A stretch of DNA of 64,000 nucleotides from Gammaproteobacteria bacterium. GTDB taxonomy: Bacteria > Pseudomonadota > Gammaproteobacteria > Steroidobacterales > Foliamicaceae. Position 1 is the first letter of the stretch. Every line of letters starts with the position of its first letter. The notes beneath the pieces were generated by a model. It did not search any database. It had not been told where the DNA came from and was given only the letters and a program-made list of their open reading frames with translations. Below, one piece after another: positions 13,898 through 23,542 of this stretch. The position numbers and the translations under genes were made by a program. Where the stretch lies: assembly GCA_009844425.1 (NCBI GenBank), contig VYBN01000037.1, positions 42,565 through 106,564 on the forward strand. Direction: 5' to 3'.

Positions 13898-16855
13898 ATG
13901 CGATTTTCGATCATTCTCTGGGCCATGGTGCAGGCATTGCGGTTCACCAGGCTCCGCTACGCCGAGTTCAGGGACCGCCTGAAGGAAAGAAACGTCATTG
14001 CGCAGTTCAAGCTGCAAAACAATTCCGCCGGGCGCTGGGTGCAGATCGAAAACGGCAGGATCCGCTCGGGGACGGGCATTCACGAGAACCCCGACTTCGC
14101 CGTGGTCTTCAAGAACCGGGCGATCGCCGAGGAATTCCTGACGCCTCCATTCGACCAGCTCGTGCGCGTGGACGCGGCCAAGAACTTCAAGCTGACCGTG
14201 GAAGGATCGGACGAGGCGTCGGTGTGGTTCATGATCACGCTGAACCGCATGCAGTCGATCCGCTGGAAGATCGGCACCGACATGGGCAACGGCGTGACCC
14301 GCTACACCAACGGCACCAACGGCGGTCCTATCTTCGTCTATGTCAAGGAAGGCAAGATCATCCGCATTACCCCGGTGGATTTCGACAAGGACGACGCGCC
14401 CTCATGGACCATCAAGGCCCGGGGCAAGGAATTCACGCCGCCGCGGCGCACCACCCTGGCCGCGCACGGCCTGTGCCAGAAATCCATGGTCTATTCGAAG
14501 AACCGCATCCTCCATCCGATGAAGCGGGTGGACTTCGACGTCGACGGCGAGCGCAACATCCAGAACCGCGGCAAGTCGGAATTCGTGCGCATCAGTTGGG
14601 ACGAGGCGCTGGACATCGTGGTCAAGGAAATCAAGCGCTCCAAGGCGCATGGCCCGGGCGCGGTGCTGGTCACGCACGGCTCGCACCACCAGTGGGGCAA
14701 CCTGGGGCATTACCTGAGCGCCTTCAACCGCTTCTGGAACCTGATCGGCTGCTCCAAACTGCACAACAATCCCGATAGCTGGGAGGGCTGGTACTGGGGC
14801 GCAATGCACCACTGGGGCAACAGCCTGCGGCTGGGCACCCCGGAGTTCTACGGCACCGTGGAGGACTGCCTCAAGGAAGCCGAGCTGATGGTGTTCTGGT
14901 CGAGCGACCCGGACGCCAGCTACGGCTACGAGGGCACGGTCCGGCGCGAGTGGGCCAGGGAGCTGGGCATCCCCATGGTCCATATCGACCCGTTTTTGAA
15001 CCACACGGCCGCGCACCTGGGCGGCAAGTGGATCTCGCCCAAGCCGGGCACCGATTCGGCGCTGGCCCAGGCGCTCTGCTACGTCTGGATCACCGAGGAC
15101 CTCTACGACAAGGAGTTCGTCGAGAAGCGCACCACCGGCTTCGACGAATGGAAGGCCTACATCCTCGGGGAGTCCGACGGCACGGCGAAGACGCCCGAAT
15201 GGCAGGAGGCGGAGACCCGGGTGCCGGCGCGCGAAGTCCGGGCGCTGGCCCGCCAATGGGGCAGCAAGAAGACCTATCTGGGCGCCGGCGGCTGGGGTTG
15301 CGGCCTGGGCGGCGCAGGGCGCGGCCCCATGGGCGTGCAATGGGCGCGGATGATGACCATCCTGGGCGCGATGCAGGGCTTCGGCCGGGCAGGCGTGAAC
15401 TTCGGCAATCTGCAGTTCGGGGCCCCGCTGGACTTCTCCTTCTACTTCCCCGGCTATGCCGAAGGCAGCATGTCGGGCGAACTGACCTACAGCGCCAATG
15501 CGGCCAACAACTACCAGCGTATGCCGCATGTCGTGACGATGAACTCGTCGCGCCAGAACATCCCCAAGATCCGGCTGCCCGAGGCGATCATGGAGGGCAG
15601 CGCGATGGGTTTCCTCACCGACGTTTCCTCGGTGCGCGGCCAGTTCCTGCGCTACGGCTATCCGGCGCCCGGTCACGCGAAGATCCAGATGATGTACAAG
15701 TACGGCAGCCCCAACTTCGGCACGATGGTCGATTCCAACCGCTGGGTGCAGATGTACCAGTCGGAGAACCTGCCGTTCGTCGTGAACCAGTCGATCTGGT
15801 GGGAGGGCGAGACGCCGTACTCGGACGTCATTCTTCCGGCCTGCACCGTATTCGAGCGCTGGGACATCGGCGAGTACTACAACGTCGGCGCGGGCTACGT
15901 GCACCATATGTTCTCGATGGTCAACCACCGCGTGGTGTCGCTGCAGCACAAGTGCATCGAACCGCTGGGCGAGTCGAAGTCCGACTACGACATCTTCCTG
16001 GCCGTGATCGAGCGCCTGGGGCTCGGCGCGATGTACTCGGAGGGCGGCAACACCGAACTGGACTGGTGCAAGCGCGTGTTCGATTCCTCCGACGTGGCCA
16101 AGCACACCACCTGGAAGGAGTTCCTGAAGAAGGGCTATTTCGTCGTGCCGGCGGATCCGGAGGACGCGCGCGCTCCCACCGCCAACCGCTGGTACTACGA
16201 AGGCCGGAAGAAGGACACGCCCGAGCCCTATCCGCTGCCGGCGGACTACGTGGGCGAGTTCGGCGAAGGACTGCAGACGACGTCCGGCAAGTTCGAGTTC
16301 CTGCCCGATACGCTGAACCAGATCGACGACCCGGCGCGGCCGCCGCTCAACAAGTACCAGAAGAGCTACGAGAACGCCGAGGCCGACCCGGCCCTGGCGG
16401 ACTTTCCGTTGCAACTGCTGACGCCGCACACGCGCTATCCGTTCCACATCATGGGGGACGACGAGGGCTGCACGCTGCAGGACATCCGTGAGCACCGCGT
16501 CACGGTGAACGGCCATTCCTACCTGGTGGCGCGCGTCAATCGCGAGGACGCTGAAGAACGAGGGGTCCAGGACGACGACCTCATACGCCTGTGGAACCTC
16601 AGGGGCTCGGTGGTCTGCGCTGCCCAGGTGACGGACCGGCTGCGTCCCGGCGTGGTCAGCGCCTGCACCGGGTCGGCGCAGTACCGGCCCGTCGGGGAGC
16701 CCGGCAACTCGACCGACCTGGGCGGCTGCGTGAACATGCTCAATCCCAAGAAAACCATTACCGAGCAGGCCAGCGGCATGGCGCCCAACACGTCGCTGAT
16801 CCAGTTCGAGAAATGGACCGGCGTCGATACCTGGCAACGGTCGGAGGCGGCGTGA
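13898..16855 (+). CDS. Pyrogallol transhydroxylase-family molybdopterin enzyme, large subunit, with N-terminal SCP2-like domain
   Basis: DMSO-reductase-superfamily catalytic subunit carrying bis-MGD molybdenum. From about residue 140 it follows the large subunit of pyrogallol-phloroglucinol transhydroxylase (AthL type) closely: GGPIFVYVKEGKIIRITP, APSWTIKARGKEFTPPRR, NPDSWEGWYWGAMHHWGN, LMVFWSSDPD and GDDEGCTLQDIREHRV. The extra N-terminal 130 residues have an SCP2 sterol-carrier-like pattern (PDFAVVFKNRAIAEEFL, then NFKLTVEGSDEASVWFMITL). At 985 residues it is over 100 longer than AthL. No Tat signal is seen, so it is probably cytoplasmic. The stop overlaps the small-subunit start (TGATG). 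Substrate is unknown; other members act on phenols, catechols or pyrogallol. Confidence 0.88.
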   Translation: MRFSIILWAMVQALRFTRLRYAEFRDRLKERNVIAQFKLQNNSAGRWVQIENGRIRSGTGIHENPDFAVVFKNRAIAEEFLTPPFDQLVRVDAAKNFKLTVEGSDEASVWFMITLNRMQSIRWKIGTDMGNGVTRYTNGTNGGPIFVYVKEGKIIRITPVDFDKDDAPSWTIKARGKEFTPPRRTTLAAHGLCQKSMVYSKNRILHPMKRVDFDVDGERNIQNRGKSEFVRISWDEALDIVVKEIKRSKAHGPGAVLVTHGSHHQWGNLGHYLSAFNRFWNLIGCSKLHNNPDSWEGWYWGAMHHWGNSLRLGTPEFYGTVEDCLKEAELMVFWSSDPDASYGYEGTVRREWARELGIPMVHIDPFLNHTAAHLGGKWISPKPGTDSALAQALCYVWITEDLYDKEFVEKRTTGFDEWKAYILGESDGTAKTPEWQEAETRVPAREVRALARQWGSKKTYLGAGGWGCGLGGAGRGPMGVQWARMMTILGAMQGFGRAGVNFGNLQFGAPLDFSFYFPGYAEGSMSGELTYSANAANNYQRMPHVVTMNSSRQNIPKIRLPEAIMEGSAMGFLTDVSSVRGQFLRYGYPAPGHAKIQMMYKYGSPNFGTMVDSNRWVQMYQSENLPFVVNQSIWWEGETPYSDVILPACTVFERWDIGEYYNVGAGYVHHMFSMVNHRVVSLQHKCIEPLGESKSDYDIFLAVIERLGLGAMYSEGGNTELDWCKRVFDSSDVAKHTTWKEFLKKGYFVVPADPEDARAPTANRWYYEGRKKDTPEPYPLPADYVGEFGEGLQTTSGKFEFLPDTLNQIDDPARPPLNKYQKSYENAEADPALADFPLQLLTPHTRYPFHIMGDDEGCTLQDIREHRVTVNGHSYLVARVNREDAEERGVQDDDLIRLWNLRGSVVCAAQVTDRLRPGVVSACTGSAQYRPVGEPGNSTDLGGCVNMLNPKKTITEQASGMAPNTSLIQFEKWTGVDTWQRSEAA

Positions 16856-17706
16856 TGGCGAAGAAATGGAACATGATCGTCGATATCGAGCGCTGCGATA
16901 ACTGCCGCAACTGCTTCCTGGCGACAAAAGACGAGCACATCGGCAACGAGTTCCCCGGCTATTCGGCCCCGCAGCCGGACCGCGGGCACAGCTGGGTGGA
17001 CATCAAGCGCCACGAGCGCGGCAATTGGCCGGCGGTCGAGGCGCACTTCATGCCGGTGATGTGCAACCATTGCGACGACGCGCCCTGCATGAAGGCGGCG
17101 AAGGACGGCGCCATCACCAAGCGCGCCGACGGCATCGTGCTCATCGATCCGGTCAAGTCGAAGGGCCAGAAGGAGATCGTGGACGCCTGCCCGTACGGCG
17201 CGATCTACTGGAACGAGGAGGAGCAGGTGCCGCAGGCCTGGTTCTTCGATGCGCACCTGCTCGACGGGGGCTGGGACAAGACCCGCGTGGAGCAGGCCTG
17301 CCCCACCAACGTGTTCCGCTCGCTGAAGGTCGAGGACAAGGAAATGCAGCGGATCGCCGAGGAAGAGGACCTGGAGGTCCTGAAGCCCGAGTTGGGCTCA
17401 CGGCCGCGCGTGTATTACAAGAACATGCACCTGATGACCCACTGCTTCGTGGCCGGGTCGGTCGTGGTCGATGTGAATGGCGTCGAGGAGTGCGCCGGCG
17501 ACGTCGAAGTCGTACTCAGCCGGGACGGCTCGGAGGTGGCGCGAACGGCCACCGACATGTTTGGCGACTTCCGCTTCGACAGGCTGGAAACGGATAGCGG
17601 TTCGTACCAACTGGAATTCAAGGCGGATTCAGGCGCCGCATCCGCGCAGTTCGAACTGGGCGAGGAAAGCCTTTATCTCGGCGCCATAGCACTGGCCGGC
17701 GCTTAA
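16855..17706 (+). CDS. Transhydroxylase-family iron-sulfur small subunit
   Basis: Electron-transfer subunit of the enzyme encoded upstream. From ATG 16855 it has 283 residues. Ferredoxin-type Cys clusters are CDNCRNC (14-20), CNHCDDAPC (about 64-72), ACPYGAIYW and QACPTNVF, matching the AthS arrangement with several [4Fe-4S] clusters. A C-terminal beta-sandwich like a carboxypeptidase-regulatory/transthyretin fold (about 200-275, CFVAGSVVVDVNGVEECAGD and DMFGDFRFDRL) is also a feature of AthS. Longer in-frame starts inside the large-subunit gene were rejected. Confidence 0.88.
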   Translation: MAKKWNMIVDIERCDNCRNCFLATKDEHIGNEFPGYSAPQPDRGHSWVDIKRHERGNWPAVEAHFMPVMCNHCDDAPCMKAAKDGAITKRADGIVLIDPVKSKGQKEIVDACPYGAIYWNEEEQVPQAWFFDAHLLDGGWDKTRVEQACPTNVFRSLKVEDKEMQRIAEEEDLEVLKPELGSRPRVYYKNMHLMTHCFVAGSVVVDVNGVEECAGDVEVVLSRDGSEVARTATDMFGDFRFDRLETDSGSYQLEFKADSGAASAQFELGEESLYLGAIALAGA

Positions 17707-17710
17707 CTTC

Positions 17711-17822
17711 CGGTCTTTTCGCTCCCCCGTCCTGTGCGGAGCGTCGGCGGCAGGACAGCCGCCGCCGAGCCCCATGGATGGGTTCATGCGTCTCCGCACA
17801 GGACGGGGGAGCGAAAAGACCG
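17711..17822. repeat. 31-bp perfect inverted repeat at a convergent gene junction
   Basis: The arm at 17711-17741 (starting CGGTCTTTTCGCTCCCCCGT) is exactly complementary to 17792-17822, separated by 50 bases that hold a weaker GGCGGC/GCCGCC stem. The left arm is 4 bases after the small-subunit stop; the right arm encodes the last residues and is next to the stop of the monooxygenase gene on the other strand. It could act as a bidirectional terminator or be a non-autonomous element. Confidence 0.8.
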
Positions 17823-19457
17823 CAGCGCAAAGCCCGCGTAGCCGTTTTCGACGACCTGATCGCATCGCTCCACGTAGGCCGGGAAGCCGCCCACGTACGG
17901 TAGGAAGCCGCCCGGTTTGCCGGGGATATTCGCGCCCGTGTACCAGGACGCGCAATCGCCGCGTATCGAGCGTTGCGCGACCTCGTCGTTGTGGACCGCC
18001 CAGGCGTCCTCGTGTTGCGCCTCGGCTTCGATCGCATCCAGTCCGCGCTCGCGCATGTGCACCAGGCAATCGGCGATCCAGTCCACGTGCTGCTCCACGC
18101 CCGTGACCATGTTGATCAGCACCGACGGGCTGCCCGGGCCGTTCACCATGAACAGGTTGGGGAAGCCGTGGGTCGCCAGGCCGAGATAAACGCGCGGGCC
18201 GTCCGTCCACTTCTCGCGCAGTAACAGGCCGTTGCGGCCGCGCAGATCCATGGCCAGCAGCGCGCCCGTGATCGCGTCGTAGCCGGTCGCGAACACGATG
18301 GCATCCACCGCGTGCACGGTTTCGCCAACGCGAATGCCCTCGGGCACGATGCCGTCGATCGGATCCCGGCTGATGTCCACCAGGGTCACGTTGTCGCGGT
18401 TGTAGGTGGGGTAGTAATCGGTATCCACGCACATGCGCTTGCAGCCCAGCGGGAAGTCGGGAGTCAGAAGTTCGGCCAGTTCTTCGTCGTCCACGAGTTC
18501 GCGGATCTTGCGGCGCACGAAGTCGGACGCCGTCCGGTTGGCTTGCGCGTCGAACAACAGGTCGGCGAACGCGCCCTGGAACGCCAGCCCGAAGTCCCCC
18601 CACCAGCGCTCGTACACGTCGTCGCGCTCCTGTTCGGAAACGGCCAGCGCGGACCGGCCCGCCGGTTTGAACGGCAGCGCGGTGAAGCCCTTCTTCGATG
18701 CAGCCCGAATCTCGCCGTAGCGGGACTTCACGTCGTTCAGTTCATCCGTCTCCAGCGGCCGGTTGCTGGCCGGAACGGCGTAGTTGGGCGTGCGCTGGAA
18801 CACCGACACATGCCCGGCCTGCGCCGCGATCAGCGGAATGCACTGGATGCCGGACGATCCGGTGCCGATCACGGCCACCTTCAGGCCAGAGAAATCGACC
18901 TGCTCATGCGGCCACTGGCCGGTGTGATACGTGGCGCCGGCGAACGTGTCGCGCCCCGGAATATCCGGCAGATTCGGCGTTGACAGCACGCCGCTCGCCA
19001 TGATGCAGAAGCGCGCCCTGTGCGTTTGCCCGTCGTCGGTCGTCACCATCCAGTGCGAGGGGGCCTGGTCGGCAGCCTCCTCGAAGGTGGCCGCCGTGAC
19101 GCGCGTGTTGAATCGTATGTCGCGGCGCAGGTCGAACCGGTCGGCCACGTGGCGGATGTAGGAGAGGATTTCCGGCTGCGACGCATATCGCTCCGTCCAC
19201 TCCCAGTCCTGCTGAAGGTCGTCGTCGAACTGGTACGAGTAATAGATGCTCTCGATATCGCAGCGGCACCCCGGATAGCGGTTCCAGTACCAGGTGCCCC
19301 CCACGTCGCCGCCCGCTTCGAAGGCCCGCACGGAAAAACCCAGCCGGCGGAATTTGTACAGCGCGTAGACGCCGGCGAACCCGGCGCCGACCACGATCAC
19401 GTCCAGCAGCGCTCCGGACGAGCCGCTTGCCGTGGACCGCTCAGGCACTTTGCTCAC
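17784..19457 (-). CDS. Type I Baeyer-Villiger-type flavin monooxygenase
   Basis: NADPH- and FAD-dependent monooxygenases of this class insert oxygen next to a ketone, turning cyclic or aryl ketones into esters or lactones. From GTG 19457 (GTGA overlap with the amidohydrolase stop) it has 557 residues. It shows the FAD motif GAGFAG (about residue 24), the fingerprint FAGATYHTGQWP (about 172), matching FxGxxxHxxxW, and the NADPH motif GTGSSG. An ATG-like start at 19490 would overlap the preceding gene by 37 nt and is less likely. The final dozen residues (SFRSPVLCGDA) are encoded by one arm of the 31-bp inverted repeat. Substrate unknown. Confidence 0.9.
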   Translation of the reverse strand: MSKVPERSTASGSSGALLDVIVVGAGFAGVYALYKFRRLGFSVRAFEAGGDVGGTWYWNRYPGCRCDIESIYYSYQFDDDLQQDWEWTERYASQPEILSYIRHVADRFDLRRDIRFNTRVTAATFEEAADQAPSHWMVTTDDGQTHRARFCIMASGVLSTPNLPDIPGRDTFAGATYHTGQWPHEQVDFSGLKVAVIGTGSSGIQCIPLIAAQAGHVSVFQRTPNYAVPASNRPLETDELNDVKSRYGEIRAASKKGFTALPFKPAGRSALAVSEQERDDVYERWWGDFGLAFQGAFADLLFDAQANRTASDFVRRKIRELVDDEELAELLTPDFPLGCKRMCVDTDYYPTYNRDNVTLVDISRDPIDGIVPEGIRVGETVHAVDAIVFATGYDAITGALLAMDLRGRNGLLLREKWTDGPRVYLGLATHGFPNLFMVNGPGSPSVLINMVTGVEQHVDWIADCLVHMRERGLDAIEAEAQHEDAWAVHNDEVAQRSIRGDCASWYTGANIPGKPGGFLPYVGGFPAYVERCDQVVENGYAGFALRSFRSPVLCGDA

Positions 19458-21016
19458 GGCTGCAGGGATGCGCGTGTCCGCAGGGCGCACTTCACCTGGT
19501 TGGGAAAGGGTTGATGGTCTTCACGATAGAGCGGCACGATATCTTCTTTCCGGTTGGCTTGCAGCACCTCCCCGAATTCGAAAGGGAGTCCTTTGGCGGC
19601 GTCCGGCAATTCGGCACAAACGAAATGGGCGCCAACCGCAAACCGGCAGTCGTTCGGCAAGGCTCCGGCGAAGCCTTCGCGGTTTCCGCTGCGCAGCCGA
19701 CCGTCGACGAACGTGGCCAGCACTTCCCGCGCCGTGCTGCGCAGCAGGTCGTCGAAGGGATCGTCGGATTGCTTCCGGAACACCATGATGTCCGCCGCCA
19801 GCCCCGCTTCCAGTTCGCCCGTGACCGCCTCGAGCCCCAGCGCGTAGGCGCCGTTGCCTGTGGCCATTTGCCACAGGTCCGCCGAAGACAGGGCCGGGCT
19901 GCCCGACCCGCTCCCGTGGAGGTCGTTCGCACATCGCAGTTCCTCAAGCATGTTGTACGACCCCGAGAGCGACCAGTCCGTGCCGATCGCGATCTGCACG
20001 TTCTCGCGAAGCAGCGCGGGAATGTCCGCCGTTTCGCCGTACAGGGCGACGTTGGAGCGCGGCGACCAGATCAGCGTCACGTCCATCTCGCCCAGTCTTG
20101 CAATGTCACCGGAATCCAGGCCTACGCCGTGGATTACCGAGAAGCGCCGACCGGAATTGCGCGTCGCGACATAGTCCAGAAAGAACCGGCCTTCCAACCG
20201 GGCGACGAGGTCCGTGCCCTCCGCCACATGCGGGACGTAGGGCGCGTGCGCGGGAAGATCCTCGGTCAACTCCGGGCTGAAGGCCTCCTCGCCGTCGTAG
20301 GCAAAAGACGGCAACCGGCGGATGCGCTGCATCGCTTCCTGGCCGAAGGGAAACGTCCTCATGTCGGCGGCATACTCGTATCCTGGTCGCCGCCGGGAAC
20401 CGGCGTTCTTTGCCAGACCCTGCACTGCGCCCGACCCGGCGATCAGCGTCGTGCCGGCAATCAGGTGCCGAAGCTCGATCCAGAAGAGCGTCTTCGCATC
20501 GTTCGTGCCGTCCTTGTAACGAATCTTGTCCTCGCCGTCCCCGACGCCGGACTCGGGAATCCATTCGTCGCGATGCGCATAAACGGGCAGCTTCGCCCGG
20601 TCCCGCGCCGTCAGCATCTGGAAACTGTAGCGCGTGTGCGCGTGCGGATTGATCAGCCCCGGGGACACGTAGTTCCCCCCGCAGTCGAATACCGCGGCGC
20701 TGCCCGCCGCGGACCCGATTCCGTCTTCTGAAACCAGCTCGACGATCCTGCCCCTGGAGATGAGCACCGCGCCATACTGCGCGCCGTCCATGCCCGTCAG
20801 CAGGTTGCCGATGATCAGCGTCCTCTCCGATTCGGAGCCGCCCGCCGTGAACCGACACGTCCCCGCGGGAGCCGAGCTTGCGTGTTCACTCGAATCGGAC
20901 TCCCGGGCGGCAGAAGAACCAGGCGCCGCGCCCAACAGCATCGTCCAAAAGAGCACTGCTGCCGCCAGCGAAGAAGTCGCCGGTACGCCTTCGGCCCCGA
21001 TCCTTGATCCATTCAT
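19454..21016 (-). CDS. Exported metal-dependent amidohydrolase
   Basis: Amidohydrolase-superfamily enzyme of 520 residues from ATG 21016. A signal peptide is likely (SLAAAVLFWTMLLGAAPGSSA), so it acts in the periplasm. The fold signature appears as an N-terminal beta-sandwich, the metal motif NPHAHTRYS (HxH), a His in SVIHGVGLDSGDIA, the AIGTDWSLSGSYN metal Asp and the C-terminal GLAADIMVF segment, as in imidazolonepropionase/TRZ-ATZ-like enzymes. It is translationally coupled to the downstream monooxygenase gene. A C-N bond of a cyclic or amide substrate is the probable target; the exact one is unknown. Confidence 0.85.
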   Translation of the reverse strand: MNGSRIGAEGVPATSSLAAAVLFWTMLLGAAPGSSAARESDSSEHASSAPAGTCRFTAGGSESERTLIIGNLLTGMDGAQYGAVLISRGRIVELVSEDGIGSAAGSAAVFDCGGNYVSPGLINPHAHTRYSFQMLTARDRAKLPVYAHRDEWIPESGVGDGEDKIRYKDGTNDAKTLFWIELRHLIAGTTLIAGSGAVQGLAKNAGSRRRPGYEYAADMRTFPFGQEAMQRIRRLPSFAYDGEEAFSPELTEDLPAHAPYVPHVAEGTDLVARLEGRFFLDYVATRNSGRRFSVIHGVGLDSGDIARLGEMDVTLIWSPRSNVALYGETADIPALLRENVQIAIGTDWSLSGSYNMLEELRCANDLHGSGSGSPALSSADLWQMATGNGAYALGLEAVTGELEAGLAADIMVFRKQSDDPFDDLLRSTAREVLATFVDGRLRSGNREGFAGALPNDCRFAVGAHFVCAELPDAAKGLPFEFGEVLQANRKEDIVPLYREDHQPFPNQVKCALRTRASLQP

Positions 21017-21111
21017 GACGATGCTGCGTTGGTATGCGCGCGCAATAGTGCGCCAGGCGCCGGCAACGATCAAGCGGTAACCGAAGTCGAGTGCGGGGAA
21101 GGGATCGGCCT

Positions 21112-22392
21112 TCAGCGCTTACCCTTCAGGACCCATCGCGACAGTACGGCGTGGAGTACGAAGGCCGAGATCATGCCGTCGGCTGCCGGGACCGTCGTCA
21201 GCGCCAGCAGCTCCTGGTTGGCGGCAGCGGCCACACCGGTTCCGGCTATCCATGCGAGCAAGGCGGAGTAGCCGACCGGCGGTCGCGCGGACAGGCGCTC
21301 CAGCCTGTAGTCAGAGCCGCTCAACAGGAAGAAGTCGGCGATATAGACGCCGGCAATCGGGGTAGCGGCGATTCCGAGAATCAGTACGAAGGGCAGGAAC
21401 ACGTCCATGATGCCCAGCACCGCACCCAGTGTGCCCAGCGCGCCGGCCGCCATCGCCAACTGTTTGTCCGAGAACCGGCGGAAGGAGGCGGCCAGTGTCA
21501 GTACCGCCGAATACAGGTTGACGGTATTCGTCGTCCAGGTCGAAAAGACCAATATGAACAAGGCGGGCAGGGCCACACCCAGGAGAACCATGATCTTCAT
21601 GATGTCGGATTCGGCGAACGCGAGGGCCGGAATGCCGGATGCCAACATGATCAGAGGGTAGCCGGCCGCGAGCCCGGAGACCGATTTCACGCCCTCCAGC
21701 CCGGTGCGTGCGTAACGGGTCAGATCCGGTCCCGACACCGCCATGAGAATGTTGGCCCCCACTACGGTTGAAATGGCCAGGCCCACCGACATTCCCCCGG
21801 CGCCGGGGGCCGACCAGAGGTCCTGCAACTGGATGCGCTGCAGTACCAGATAGACCACGTAGAGCATGAACAGCGCCAGTAGCGGGACCGCCAGGCTGGA
21901 AAACCGTTCGATAAAGCGGAAGCCGTACATTGCCGTCAGACTCATGGCAACGCAGCCGACAAAGGCGCATAAAGCCCTGGGTATCGCGATTCCGTAGAAG
22001 GCGTTAACCGCCTAGCGGATGGCCCCGCCGAAAATGTCTCCGGTGGCGGCGAAGTAGCCGACGTAGGTCATCGCCAGCAGTGGATTGACCAGAAAGCGAA
22101 CCAGGCTGCGGCCGAACGCAAACTGAATGATCATGTAAGTCGACAGCCGCGTGCGCGCGCCGATGATCGACGTAACGATCATCATCAGGCCCACGATCGC
22201 GCATCCGCCGAACAGCGCAAGCGCGGCCCTTCGCAAACCGAGAGCGAGGCTGATTTCCGACCCGATGTAGAAGATTGGGAGGGTTACGCCGATCCCGAAT
22301 ACCACAACCGCGATCCGGAAGCCGCCGATCGTGGCCTGGTCGGGCACCCGGCTGCGCGTATGGTCGCCGGTGGATTCCGGACGTGCTTTCAT
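21112..22392 (-). pseudogene. NCS1-family nucleobase/hydantoin permease interrupted by an amber codon
   Basis: The N-terminal part (ATG 22392, 126 codons) ends at TAG 22014-22012, but the same frame continues without gap (AVNAFYGIAIPRA) into the 277-residue part starting at 21945, giving about 425 codons like the intact paralogue at 31754-33016. Segments such as STVVGANILMAVSGPDLTRY and the multiple membrane helices fit the NCS1 cytosine/allantoin/hydantoin symporter family. A single base change accounts for the break. It may be a recent pseudogene, a sequencing error or suppressed. Its neighbours, an amidohydrolase and a racemase, suggest a cyclic amide cargo. Confidence 0.85.
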
Positions 22393-22542
22393 GTTCCGCG
22401 GTTCGGCCGGTCGCAGTCTGTCGATTGCCGGGAAAGCCTAGCGGTCGGCAAACGCTGCGCAAACTACTCTTTCGAGTGGGTTCCTTCACTTCCGCCGCCC
22501 AGTAGGATTTTTTGGATCGGTCTGAGAAGTTCAGGAGCGCCC

Positions 22543-23367
22543 ATGAATGCCCGAACCAAGGTCATGTACCTCAATCCGGTAGGGACATCGGCCTACGATG
22601 ACGTCTTCGCGGATATGGCGCGCAAATTCAAGTGTCCCGACACAGAGGTGCACATCGCGTCGCTCAACCCCAATTCGGTCGCTCCGGAAATGAACAACCT
22701 GGAGTATCGCGCCTACGAGTCGCTGATCGTGGCGGACACGGTCAAGGCGGCGCGGCAGGCGGCCCTGAGCGGATTCGACGCCATGGCCATCGGATGCTTC
22801 TATGATCCCGCGCTGCTGGACGCGCGGGAAATTTCCGGCGACACGGCAATTGTCGGGCCCTGCCAGGCGTCGATTACGGCGGCTTTGAATGTCGCCAACA
22901 ACTTCTCGATCATCATCGGCCGCACCAAGTGGGAAGACCAGATGAAACAGACCGTGCATGAGTATGGATACGGACAGAAGCTCGCATCTTTCGAGGCCGT
23001 GGGGCTTCGCGTCGAGGAGTTTCACAAGAATCTCAAGGAAACCAGGAAGCAACTGGAACTCGCTGCGGTGCGCGCGGTTGAGGAGAGCAAGGCGGAGTCC
23101 ATCATCCTGGGTTGCACGCTGGAGGTGGGTTTCTATGCGGAACTGCAGGAGTTCCTGCGTGCACGGTTCTCCGCCAATGTCCCGGTCATCGACTGCTCCA
23201 TCGCAGCGCTGAAGGCCGCCGAAAGCGCCGCCTGGCAAAAGCGGATCGGCTGGACAAACAGCCGTGTCTGGGGCATGGAGCCGCCGCCGGAAGACGAGCT
23301 TGAGCGGTTCGAAATCTTTCGCCGTGACTACGAATTCGGGAACCTGATCAAGGTGCCGGCAGACTGA
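22543..23367 (+). CDS. Asp/Glu/hydantoin-racemase family protein
   Basis: Cofactor-independent racemases of this family use two Cys residues to invert a stereocentre, for example of 5-substituted hydantoins or allantoin. The 274-residue protein starts at ATG 22543 after AGGAG; the frame is open upstream but without family sequence. The two catalytic Cys are in AIGCFYDP and ILGCTLEVGF, and the first strand reads KVMYLNPVGTSAY. It is slightly longer than typical hydantoin racemases, and related isomerase/decarboxylase activities cannot be excluded. It faces away from the broken permease and leads into the receptor-hyuB-MFS genes. Confidence 0.85.
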   Translation: MNARTKVMYLNPVGTSAYDDVFADMARKFKCPDTEVHIASLNPNSVAPEMNNLEYRAYESLIVADTVKAARQAALSGFDAMAIGCFYDPALLDAREISGDTAIVGPCQASITAALNVANNFSIIIGRTKWEDQMKQTVHEYGYGQKLASFEAVGLRVEEFHKNLKETRKQLELAAVRAVEESKAESIILGCTLEVGFYAELQEFLRARFSANVPVIDCSIAALKAAESAAWQKRIGWTNSRVWGMEPPPEDELERFEIFRRDYEFGNLIKVPAD

Positions 23368-23542
23368 TCCGACCCGCTGCGGGAGGCCCCAAGACTACAC
23401 TTCCGAGTAGTTGGCAGCCCCTGGTTCGACGGCTACTGTTTTGCGTGAAAGCAACGTGGCAATGAGTCCGTAGAGGGGTCGCCGAGCAGAGCGCTTCCAC
23501 GGGATTCGTTGTCCCGGACCTGACTGCCGGAGGAGCTCTATC

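Noticed and set aside
14402..16927. 841-codon minus-strand open frame opposite the transhydroxylase large subunit
   Set aside because: Composition-driven antisense frame in high-GC DNA; no family sequence, while the plus strand is clearly coding.
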